Part shown: one piece after another, positions 1 through 9,554 of the stretch
Layout of the letters: every line of letters begins with the position of its first letter
How positions within the stretch are numbered: the stretch's first letter is position 1
NCBI GenBank assembly: GCA_028386065.3
Contig: JAKUCV010002129.1
Coordinates: 4,085 to 68,084 of the forward strand
DNA length: 64,000 nucleotides
Direction: 5' to 3'
Source of the DNA: Turnera subulata
Taxonomy: Eukaryota; Streptophyta; Magnoliopsida; Malpighiales; Passifloraceae
Program-made: the position numbers and the translations under genes
Notes under the pieces: generated by a model
Databases searched by the model: none
Seen by the model: only the letters and a program-made list of their open reading frames with translations
Told to the model about the DNA's origin: nothing

Positions 1-682
1 CCATTATCTAGATCAAACACGAGACATGGAATATGTCAATCTCGTATATGTTTAATCTATGTTTCTTGATCCCCGAGTTAACTGTATAAAACGGATACCC
101 GTGATATCACCATATCACCTAATCCGAGCATGGCCATGCATTTAACAGTTCAACTCTATCAAGAAACCATACGATAATATACCCGTTATATGGGTCGGAG
201 GAATCCCCTCTTGATCAATCAAAACCCACTACATACTCGGCATATACCCAATGATTACCCTTATGTCCACCCAGTTACGGATGACTAGGAATAATATCAA
301 AGTACATGATTCATATGTTGGATACCTTGACGATCTCAGGTCGAAGGACAATTACATCTATAAGAACCACTAATGACATACATATAACGTTCCATGTAGT
401 GTTCTTATGTGGGTCGGTCCAGTCCACAATTTCTCCAACTTGTACCCGTATGTAGAATTCATATCACATATGCAATTCTCAACATACGCTAGTCTTAATT
501 TATTATTACATCCCATCCGTAATAATAATCGACTAGGGACATTTAAGAATATGAAATATTCTAGGGTTATAAGTATGTGCAAGCGTTTATCTCATAAACG
601 ATACTTATTGGAATAACCTTAATGTGTATACATGACAACAAATAATCATCCATGATTGGCTTTTGGGCATATTACACTAACA
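1..682 (-). mobile_element. Ty1/copia LTR, minus strand, cut by window start
   Basis: Read on the minus strand, this stretch begins TGTTAGTGTAATATGCCC at 682 and follows the copia 3' LTR at 33747-34340 to the window edge. Shared stretches include the ones around 'tagaatattttatattctt' and 'ccatgtctcgtgtttgatc'. It keeps a segment that the 33747 copy has lost (around 200-370). Bases 683 and beyond do not resemble the polypurine tract of the related element, so 682 looks like the outer edge of a 5' or solo LTR. The rest of the element lies outside the window. Confidence 0.85.
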
Positions 683-2290
683 GTTTGAAGTAGGCGTGAA
701 CAGTTACAGTGGCAGAATGGATTTTGGGCTGCGTGAACAGTGTTTGGCCGGAATCCGGCATGGTTCCGGTAGTCTCGGGAATTTTCCGGCGAGTTCGGAA
801 ATGGACTGTGGGTAAAACCCGAGCTTTGGATCATCCATGTGCATCATTAACGAACCTGAACGATAAAATGGACTCGGACATTAAATGGATGATAAATTAA
901 TCGATTAACTAACTTAATTAACATTAGCTTATAATTTTTTTTATTTAATTTGAGCTCTTATCTATACTTTATTTACTTAATGCTTATACTTATTTAGTTT
1001 ATGTTAAATTAGGTTTTAATTTGTTTTATGCATTTATTTACCTTATGTTTATATTTTCCGATTGGGCTATTAAAAAGGCCCATTGAATTTAGTTTCTGAT
1101 TTAATTTATTGGATTGAGCTAAATACAATAAAAAGGCCCATATTATGTAATTTAATTAAGTATTTAAATTAATCCAAAGTTAATTTATTTATTTTTCCGA
1201 TGGACTAAACGCAAGTGAAGGTCCACCGTGGCTAATTTTCGAAGTTACTTTAAATTATGTTGACATTACAAATACATTTCTAATATGTTTAACTGCTGTG
1301 CTTCTGGGCTAAAATAATAAAAGGTCCATACTTTGTTTACCAATTGTTTATATATGTTACTAACGATATTTTTATTGGCTAAATAATATTAGTCCATAAT
1401 TTTATTATGAATTATAATTATAAATAGTTACGACTTAAAAATGATATTATTTTTAGATTTAACTTTGTAATATATAATCTGTATAACATTTACCTTATGG
1501 GTAGGCTATGTTTTGTTAATTGATAACATAGTAGCAGTATTATTATTTTGATAAATATCATATATTAACATCATTTTCATAATGGTTACATTGTTTTGAT
1601 CCATTAATTTTATTTTCTTATAAATTATAATAATCTAACTTTTTACCATGTACAAGTTTTATTCTATCATATTAACAATATTCGTTATATTTTAATGAGC
1701 TGTGGTATTATTATCATTATCTATACTCTATTGTACAATTAAAGGTTATATATGTATATGTGTTTGATATATCATGTTAAATTATTTTATACCGTATATC
1801 AGTTATGTTAACCTCCTTACCAATGAAGGTATTTCTTATTTAACGGTTTCATTATCGGATATATATTATTCATATACTATTTGAACGTATTTAACGTTAC
1901 CACTATTTTATAATCAATTATTACTAAGCGTATATATGGTTATTACTACTATTATTATTGTATCGAGAATAAGTACTTATGAAATATTATTTACTTTGAT
2001 ATATTACCAAATATAATTTATACAACGTATTTATGTACATACATGTTTTCTTGTCATAAGCGACCTAAGAGCCGGGATATCGGCTTGGGCGCTCGGTTTC
2101 AATTTTTTATTTAAAACAAATATACTTGATATAACCGCTGGATTTAATTAATTGCCACAAAGTTGGAATAACTGTTTGGTAATAAGATAATTATGGAGAT
2201 ACTAAAATGAACAAAAAAGCCGTCTAATAAATGTTAAACCGGAATCATGCATAATCATTTTTGTTGTGCATTATAAGTGATTATTGTGTT
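683..2290. other. AT-rich intergenic DNA, no gene seen
   Basis: After a short GC-richer patch (about 700-850) this is very AT-rich with homopolymer runs and no open frame longer than about 63 codons. I recognise no protein, RNA gene or bounded transposon in it. Confidence 0.6.
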
Positions 2291-3480
2291 CTATATATAC
2301 ATATAGGGTATCGAGGTTTGACCGGATAGCAGTTTCAGAGACACATCAGGTGAGGATGGATAACCCTTGATATGTGCCCGTAATACTGTGTTTGATTTGT
2401 TGTTTGATTGAACTGCTGAGATGAATGTTGTTGGCTGTTTGACTGCTATGATGATGTTGCTGTTGTTGGTTAGCTGTGTTATTGATTTGTGAAATCCGTG
2501 CTGAGATTAATGTTGGACTGTTAATTGTGAATAATTAGTGATACGAGATTGTTGATTGGTTGAGTCTGTGGAATAATTTGAAATAATGGAAAGATGGGTA
2601 ATTGAGGATAGAGTAATGAAACTAGACTGAATTTGAGAGGATGATATAATTGTCACGTGGAAAGTAGTGGTACGACTAGATGGTTAGAAACTACTTCTGT
2701 GGTGTCATGGCCGGTTTGGTTTGGTTGTTGGGGATGTTGATCCCGGATGATGTTGATATTGGGATGTTGATCCCAGATTTGTTGATATTGGGATGTTGAT
2801 CCCGGATTGGTTGTGATTGGGATGTTGATCCCGGATTGTGTTTTGGCCTGGCATCCGGAATTAGTTAATAACCAGGAACGACCCTAGCTTGTCCAGTGAC
2901 AGGGGACCGGAAGATAAAATTTGATAATAATAATAAATATTCTTTTGGTCTTGGCTCAGTCGTAATCTGGTGGAATCTTTGTGTTGTGTTTGTCTGTGTT
3001 TACTTCGAAAGTATTATGGTTGACTACATATCTCTGTTTATCCTTCGTCGGTGAGCACTTCGGACTCACCCCTCGCCTGCGGGGTTTCATCCCGTAGGAT
3101 GAGCTGTTTGTAGTGCAGGAACGTACGAGGCAAACTATTGTGTACCCTCGGGCAAGACTCGGATTCATTAGCTGCATCGGGCTCTGCATATGTTGTCATT
3201 GAATTAAAAATGCTTCCGCTGTGCTGTTGTTATTGAAATTCCCGAAGTCGGGTGTTATGCTTTTGTTGTTGGGCCGATTTTCTGTTGTATTACACAGTTT
3301 GTGCCACGTGTCGGCACTGTTGTTGGTAATCACTGTATGTCGGGTAAATTTAGGTCGAGATGTTTCATTTCCTCCGGTGAGTTTTCCAACTATTGTTGGG
3401 TATGTTTGTTGTGTGGTTGTTGAGAGTGTTGAATTAATTTTGTTGTGTGGTTGTTTTTTGGTATTAACACGTTAGTGAAA
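2291..3480 (+). repeat. Unclassified repeat, possibly gypsy LTR remnant
   Basis: G/T-rich DNA without coding capacity, unlike its AT-rich flanks. It has a short tandem repeat (2731-2840), a phrase around 3052-3075 with two opposed copies of a gtgag/ctcac motif, and a 'cctgcggggtttcatcccg' hairpin-like stretch at about 3077-3096. These resemble what I remember of LTRs from plant chromovirus-type gypsy elements. I found no matching second LTR, no TG/CA ends and no target-site duplication, so the class is a guess. Confidence 0.3.
2731..2840 (+). repeat. 29-30 bp tandem repeat, about 3.8 copies
   Basis: Four consecutive units each start GGGATGTTGATCCC, at 2731, 2761, 2790 and 2819; the last is partial. 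The unit core gggat-gttg-atccc is itself an inverted repeat (GGGAT/ATCCC with a four-base loop), so each unit can form a small hairpin. Confidence 0.85.
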
Positions 3481-4550
3481 TGATTTATCGATTTAGTTGG
3501 TGATTCCGATTGACATTTTGTATATTCATGCTTCATTTTTCCTCTATATTGTAATGTTTATGATTTAGAATTTTTATAAATTTATTTTTGACGTTATACA
3601 GTTGTACTCTTAATGGACTCAACAAAAGTAAAATTTTCATTTCATAGTTTATGTTTGCAATATAAAATAAATTTATGGCTGATTACAATATTAAATATTT
3701 AGAATTAGTTGTATGATTACATGAATTGCAATATTTTGGATTTGCCAGATTTTGTAAAGAAATTTATGCTAAACTTTGTCACAAGAAATTCGTTGGAGTT
3801 GTTTTTGATTTGAAATGGGTTTGAAATGTGGTAAAACTTTTTATTAAAAGTTTTTATTAAATTCGATGACATTTTCCTTGGCCTTGAGTCAAGAAGACCG
3901 GGTGGGGTTTGGGTAGAATTAGGCATCGTTGTAATAATAAAAAAAAGCATAATAAAAATAAAAAAAATTGCGAAAACTGTCCATAGTGTAACATTCCAGT
4001 GTCAGAGCCGTGCCGTGGCAAAACAGCTTTTCTTCAAATTTTGGCTATGACAAATCGAGAAAGAAATTTTATAGTAAGTTTATCTGGATTACATTTATAG
4101 CGAGTTTATCTAGAGTTTATATGGCGATATGCTTTTCTTTAAACAAATTTAGAATTTCTTTTACCACTGAAAGAATAAGGAAAAACAAATGGAGCTAAAA
4201 AGAGAACAATTATTGTTCAAGGATAGTACACATGCAAACCTTTTGGATCTAACCAAAAGGGCTTTCAATCCTAATAAAATTTTTGTATTAGGAGCCAATT
4301 GGTAAAACTAGTAAACAATTTAAGATTTAAGAGTATCAACACATGGTTAGTTCGAGTAGTTCGATACTTTGGTCTCCTTAAGTAAGAACTTAAACTAAAG
4401 TAAAAGTTTAGAGAATTTTAGAACTAGACTAGTGACTTTAAGAAAATGATTTAGGGGTTAATTGGTCGTAGTAAAAGTTTTTTTTTTATCCCATACTAAA
4501 AGTAAAAGTACTTTTGAGGTTTTTTACCACTACCTCATTTGGCCACCGTC
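3481..4550. other. Intergenic DNA upstream of F-box gene
   Basis: AT-rich, with only short chance open frames. A small perfect hairpin (CCTTTTGG, 6-base loop, CCAAAAGG) lies near 4238-4260. No transposon ends or gene were recognised. Confidence 0.5.
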
Positions 4551-4558
4551 TATATAAA
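4551..4558 (+). promoter_or_regulatory. TATA box of first F-box gene
   Basis: TATATAAA, 186 bp upstream of the ATG at 4744. The position fits a transcription start near 4585 and a 5' UTR of about 160 bases that includes an A-rich run. Confidence 0.6.
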
Positions 4559-4743
4559 GATTACCACAACCAGTGTTTTAAACCTTAAAAAACCCAAAAA
4601 AAAAAAAATGAAAGAGACAACCCAGCAAAACTGCGGCGCTATACCAAGAACAGAACAGTAAAAGTTAGCTGTTTCTCAACAGAAAAAGAGAAGTACTTTG
4701 AGGGGTTTCGTGTCTTGATTTCTTCTCAACATCACCGGCCACC

Positions 4744-5982
4744 ATGGCCGTGAAGTCTTCCAGATTACGGGGAGGCGGCGGCGAGTCGATAGTGTTCAAG
4801 AGCTCCATCAACGATCTCGACGATTCTCTACTGACCGAAATCTTGCAGCGACTGCCCACCACAAGAGAAGCGCACGCCTGCAAATTGGTCTCCAAGCAGT
4901 GGTACTCTCTAATCTCTAGTACCCATTTCGCTTCTCGCTTTGTTGACTACCATGGGAAGCATTTCTCCATGGAGCCAAAACCCTTCGCTTCGATTTTCAA
5001 TTGCTGGAAGGATATGGGAGAAACCAAGTTCGATTTGGTCCACCACATAGCTTTTGAAGATCGTTTCTTTAAGTCCTCTGGTTTCGACCTCAGCTTTCTT
5101 CCCTGTTCTCGAGCAGGACACCCTGAGGATACTCTGGTCTTTGCTTCTTATCAAGACCTGTTCTTGTGCTGCTCCCTGAGGTTTGATCATAGGGTGTATT
5201 ATGTATGCAATCCCCTGACTTTGCAGTGGGTTGCTCTTCCACCTTTTCCTGAGAAGTACAAAGTGTTTGCTACTATTGGGTTGCTGTGTGGTGGGAGTAG
5301 TTTTAGAGTCATGCGTATCCCTGATGATCAATCCTATTCCAAGTCGTTTACAGTGGAGTTGTTTTGCAGTGAGATCAACGAGTGGAGGAAGGAGGTTGTG
5401 GTGGCTCCTCACAAATTTCATTTAGGAGATGGGTTGAATGTGTTTTCTTGGGATGGGATGATGCATTGGTTTACCAAGGACAGCAATGAAATGGTTGCCT
5501 ATGATCCTTACTACCCGGATAAGTGCCATTTGATTGATTTGCCTCGGGTTGAAGAAGGACTTCTTTCAACACGCGTTGGAGGGTATGAAGGTGGTGTGCG
5601 ATTATTGCAGTTGGTTGCCATTGGATTGGATTGCTGTGTCAGGATTTGGGATCTTATGTGCTACGAAGCAGAAGAATGGATCATGGCATTTGATGTTTCT
5701 CTGTGCCCGCTGTTACATGATAGTCTGGTTTCTAGTTACTGGCGTTGTTCCTCTCAGCGCTTGAAGATACAAGCACTTGCTTTGGATCCAAATGACCAGA
5801 ATATGGTGTACTTGGCCTATGGGACTAGTGTTTTCTCATGCAATTTGCAGACTAAGGAGGTGAACTCCGTCAGTGGTGCTCGATTAAATGTGACCATATT
5901 TGGCAGCAAATGGGACAGCTACAACGTGCACCAGTTTGTACTCCCATGGTGGCCTACAACAATTCCAGAACTCTGTAGCTAG
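4744..5982 (+). CDS. F-box protein with F-box-associated (FBA/kelch-like) C-terminus
   Basis: Single-exon 412-residue protein. Residues about 22-63 form an F-box (NDLDDSLLTEILQRLPTTRE, then the CKLVSKQWYSLIS helix), the SKP1-binding part of SCF ubiquitin ligases. The remainder has the spacing of plant F-box-associated domains, including a CNPLTLQWVALP motif around residue 155 and tryptophan/glycine-rich beta-propeller-like segments up to the C-terminal WWPTTIPEL. By family, the protein would recruit a substrate for ubiquitination; the substrate cannot be told from sequence. The ATG sits in an ACCATGG context and no upstream in-frame ATG extends the frame usefully. It is paralogous to the next gene (7907-9106), sharing the LPT.REA.ACKLV and NPLT.QWVALP motifs and the WWPT.IP end, so the two are a tandem duplicate pair. 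Confidence 0.93.
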   Translation: MAVKSSRLRGGGGESIVFKSSINDLDDSLLTEILQRLPTTREAHACKLVSKQWYSLISSTHFASRFVDYHGKHFSMEPKPFASIFNCWKDMGETKFDLVHHIAFEDRFFKSSGFDLSFLPCSRAGHPEDTLVFASYQDLFLCCSLRFDHRVYYVCNPLTLQWVALPPFPEKYKVFATIGLLCGGSSFRVMRIPDDQSYSKSFTVELFCSEINEWRKEVVVAPHKFHLGDGLNVFSWDGMMHWFTKDSNEMVAYDPYYPDKCHLIDLPRVEEGLLSTRVGGYEGGVRLLQLVAIGLDCCVRIWDLMCYEAEEWIMAFDVSLCPLLHDSLVSSYWRCSSQRLKIQALALDPNDQNMVYLAYGTSVFSCNLQTKEVNSVSGARLNVTIFGSKWDSYNVHQFVLPWWPTTIPELCS

Positions 5983-7839
5983 ATCCCCTGCACTAACTTC
6001 CTTGGAGACAGCATATTTTTTTAGGAGGTTTTGTATATGCTTGTGTTCTAGTTGTCTAAATAATTCTACAGTATAGTTTGGTTACTGTCTATCATACAAT
6101 ACCATGTTGAACAAGTCATGGAAAAGACTAAGATTACAGACTTCAATATTTTCTTTTCTCCTCTACATCTTTCTGTTTCTACAGTGAATTAAAGGTTAGA
6201 TTTTCTTGCTATTGGCTGCATATTTTTCATTGCTGCTGATTGGTTTGCCAATTGGAATTTGTTCATCCAAATTGCATATGGTTTTGCCCATAGCAAATGG
6301 TCAATGATTATAGTTTCGCATACAAAGACTAAAGCTCAACTGTCAAAATATTTAGTAGATGCAAATAACAAACGTGGTGTTATTTTGAAAATGATTGAAC
6401 AAACATTGTTCTTTGATGATGAAGAATGGATGAGAAGAGAATCATTTTACTAAAGCAATATGTGATGTGTTGGAATATGATTATTGATGTGATGGAGTTT
6501 GATATTTGATTTCTGGTGGATGAGAGGATTCTTTAATAGGTAAGTGCAGGATTGCCTTCTCATAACTTTGGCATGAGATTCGGTTTTGTGAAATAGTTCC
6601 AGATCATTCGGATTGGATGGGATCTCTTGGTGGGTTTTATACATTGAAGTCTTTTGCCATACTTTTTCCGCAAAAGATTTGCACTTGTATGTTCAGCTCC
6701 TTGCAGGTTGAGATTTTGTTCAATGCCCTGCAGGCTGAGTCCAGAAAGGTGGGTTCTTTGCAATGTTGTGATTCTGTATGGCTCTAGGTTGAACAGTGTG
6801 AAGACTAGGGCCCTTTTGCTCAGGTGTGGAGCTTCAGCTTGGATGATATTTTCTGGATTTCAGAGTCTTGAGATGGTGGAGTTTTTCTATTTTCTTTACT
6901 GGCTAGGTTATTGTGGAGAAAGGTCCTTTTGTTGCTAGGGCACCCTGCAGGTTATACTGCAAAGTGCAAGTTTTGCTGTAGATGTTTGAACAATAGAGTA
7001 TAGGTTTGCTAGAAATTCAAAAGTTCGAGAAGCAAGTCCGGGTAAAATTGTTCTGTTTTCGGACCATAAGAGGGCATCCAGGTGCAGCTAATCTTTGGAA
7101 CAAATGTCCCTCTGGTGACCTCATAGTCAGCTGCTTGGGTAAAGGCATCCCATGGAGTTGCTTCAAATGGGGGCTGGCTGCTGGACTAATCAGAGCTGTA
7201 ACGAGTAAATGTGATTGGTAAGGTCCACTGTAGCCTTTGATAAAAGGGAAACAGAGACGGGTCTTAGTCGGGGAAGACAGAATTGTTGAGGATTGGAGGG
7301 GTGGTTTTGCCAGGTACTGAGTTCATTACGCTGCAAATCTGTCCTATTTATTTTTGCAGAATGCAGAGGTTCGTCTAGGTAGCAGAGTTATTTGTGATAG
7401 CAGAGTTATTTGTGATATTCTCAGACTCTTCGTCAATCATTTTCTAAAAGGAACGCTTATGTGAGATACTAATTAGATATAGTGAAAGAGCGTCTTGATA
7501 TATGTTCACTGGAAAAACACAGGAAAATCAGATCGTATAGGCCTAGCCATTATAATGTTTAATTATAGGTTGTATATAATCGTTAAAAGAAATTTTATTC
7601 CTCAATTCCAACTACAATTTGATTTGACATCTCAGTAGACTATGATAAGGATTTTGTTTCATCGATAGATTGGTAGGTAGTTCTGTTCCGGTTAGGATAC
7701 AACTTCAATCAAATGCAGGTTTTATTTTTTTTTTTCTTTAGAAATATGGTAATATTCTCAAATTACAAATCATATCCCAACACAAAAAGGATTCGAGAGG
7801 TGCTAATCCTTTGCACGCTTTAATTTATTTGAAATACCT
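5983..7839. other. Intergenic DNA between the two F-box paralogs
   Basis: 3' UTR-like sequence follows the stop at 5982. The rest holds only short open frames (longest about 94 codons at 6654-6938) that match no family I know. No transposon ends were seen. Confidence 0.5.
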
Positions 7840-7847
7840 TATAAATA
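7840..7847 (+). promoter_or_regulatory. TATA box of second F-box gene
   Basis: TATAAATA, 60 bp before the ATG at 7907. A frame runs in from upstream but opens with TTG; the first ATG in that frame is at 7907, just downstream of the TATA box and in a GCCATGG context. Confidence 0.6.
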
Positions 7848-7906
7848 AGGGATTAGACCCCAAACTTTCTTTCACTACAATCTTGTATTGCTTGGAGAAA
7901 ACGGCC

Positions 7907-9106
7907 ATGGCTGTTCAATCTGCGCAGTTAGTATCTGCAAGTTCCCCCATCGGCAATCTTGAGGAAGATGTGTTGTTCAACATATTGCAGCGACTCCCCA
8001 CCGCAAGAGAAGCCACTGCGTGCAAATTAGTCTGCAAACGATGGTGTTCTCTGATCTCCACTCCATATTTTGTTTCTTCTTTCATCGACAAACACCCCAA
8101 GAACCAAAACCTCTTTGTCTCTCTTTACAACCGTTTGAATTCCAACATGAATAGATACCTGCTCCTAAGTCACATTCCTTCCCATGGTCATCTATCCTAT
8201 GTGTCCTCCCGGCTAAACCTACACTTCCTGCCGTGTTCCTCCTCGTCTTCGACCCGAATCCTCGCGGCCTACAATGACTTACTCCTGTGCTGTTCAGGCA
8301 CCAATCATGGAGCTTATTACATATGCAATCCTCTAACCATGCAATGGGTTGCTCTCCCGGTCATTCCTGGAGCAGAACCATCTTCTCTTGTCGGGTTTGT
8401 GTGCAACAACCAAGGTTTTCGAGTAATCCGAAACCCGTATCATCCATCTAAAGCCTCCAACTCCTTTGTAGTGGAGATGTTTTGCAGTGAGAAGAATCAT
8501 TGGAGTGAAGTGGTTGTAGTACCTCCCTCTGTGTTTCAATTTAAGACCGGTCGCTACACATATGTCTTCTCTTGGAACAGTGTCATTCATTGGTTTACTT
8601 CCACCGAACAACTTGTTGCATATAATCCTTACAAAGGGAAATGCCATTTGATCCGAAAGCCGTTCAAGTTTGCATCAGTAAACTGCTGTCATGCTACCCG
8701 GCTCGGTGCATGTCAAGGGTCTTTGTGCTTATTGCAGGTTTCTATTTATCCTGATGACAATTACAGTGCAGGTATCTGGAAGCTGACAGATTATGACACA
8801 GCAGAATGGATCATGACACATCAGGTTTCTGTTAGCCCCTTGTTAGTGAGGGGTGCTCCTTTGAATCGGAATTATAATCAACGTAAGAAATTGAGAGCTT
8901 TCTCTCTGGATCCAAACGACAAGGACATAGTTTACTTCGCTGAAGAGACGAAGGTTTTCTCGTATAATCTGCAGAATAGAGAGTGGAAGTATCTTGATCA
9001 TGGACAAGTGGATATGATGACCGTAGGCGGTAATTCAGTGCACCAGTTCTTTGTACTCCAGCTTATACTTCCATGGTGGCCTACAAAAATTCCACCACTT
9101 CCTTAA
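7907..9106 (+). CDS. F-box protein with FBA/kelch-like C-terminus, paralog of 4744 gene
   Basis: Single-exon 399-residue protein, starting MAVQSAQ. The F-box occupies residues about 15-54 (IGNLEEDVLFNILQRLPTAR followed by CKLVCKRWCSLIS). Downstream comes an F-box-associated region with the CNPLTMQWVALP motif (near residue 140), an EMFCSEKNHWSEVVVVP strand block and a PWWPTKIPPLP end. Predicted role by family: substrate receptor of an SCF E3 ubiquitin ligase. It is clearly paralogous to the gene at 4744-5982 in the same orientation, 1.9 kb away. The open frame is undamaged, so I take it to be functional. The longer frame from 7811 begins with TTG and is not used. Confidence 0.93.
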   Translation: MAVQSAQLVSASSPIGNLEEDVLFNILQRLPTAREATACKLVCKRWCSLISTPYFVSSFIDKHPKNQNLFVSLYNRLNSNMNRYLLLSHIPSHGHLSYVSSRLNLHFLPCSSSSSTRILAAYNDLLLCCSGTNHGAYYICNPLTMQWVALPVIPGAEPSSLVGFVCNNQGFRVIRNPYHPSKASNSFVVEMFCSEKNHWSEVVVVPPSVFQFKTGRYTYVFSWNSVIHWFTSTEQLVAYNPYKGKCHLIRKPFKFASVNCCHATRLGACQGSLCLLQVSIYPDDNYSAGIWKLTDYDTAEWIMTHQVSVSPLLVRGAPLNRNYNQRKKLRAFSLDPNDKDIVYFAEETKVFSYNLQNREWKYLDHGQVDMMTVGGNSVHQFFVLQLILPWWPTKIPPLP

Positions 9107-9189
9107 ATTGCTTGCACTAGTGATTCAGGTTGCCCATCCAGTATCCGGAGCTTTGCCTCGACACCCGGGTTGCGCACCTGGCTATGGTA

Positions 9190-9340
9190 GGTGAATCTCC
9201 CAATGGGTGTGGTAGCATCTCTTTATGCAAAGAATGCGATGTCTCGGGTTCGAGTCCCAAACTTCAACATACTCTTCTCGTATGTACTGCCAGATTTTTC
9301 AGTTGAATAAAGCTTATCATCTTTTTCTTAATCAAAAATA
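9190..9340 (+). mobile_element. Possible tRNA-derived SINE
   Basis: Contains a B-box-like GGGTTCGAGTCCC at 9247-9259 and, about 35 bases upstream, an A-box-like GTGGTAGCATCT. The sequence then runs into an A/T-rich tail near 9330. I found no convincing target-site duplication, so this could be a decayed SINE or a chance match. Confidence 0.35.
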
Positions 9341-9554
9341 AGTTAAATTTGCTAACTTCCTTCCTTGCTTGGAGTGCTATAATATTTTATGAGGTTCTGA
9401 TATATGCTTTTGTTCTTGTAGCTTAAATTATTGTGTTATATGGTTTGATTATTGTTGATTATTGGTGATAAAATATATGTTGAACAGACAATATATGATT
9501 ACCAAGAAGAGATATGTGTTATTCAACTCACCTACAAGGAATAAAAAGAAAACA

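Noticed and set aside
6654..7221. Possible small genes between the first two F-box genes
   Set aside because: Frames of 71-94 codons with no recognisable motif; indistinguishable from chance.
9246..9260. A tRNA gene at the B-box match
   Set aside because: B-box-like sequence is present, but no cloverleaf arms could be paired by eye; a SINE remnant is more likely.
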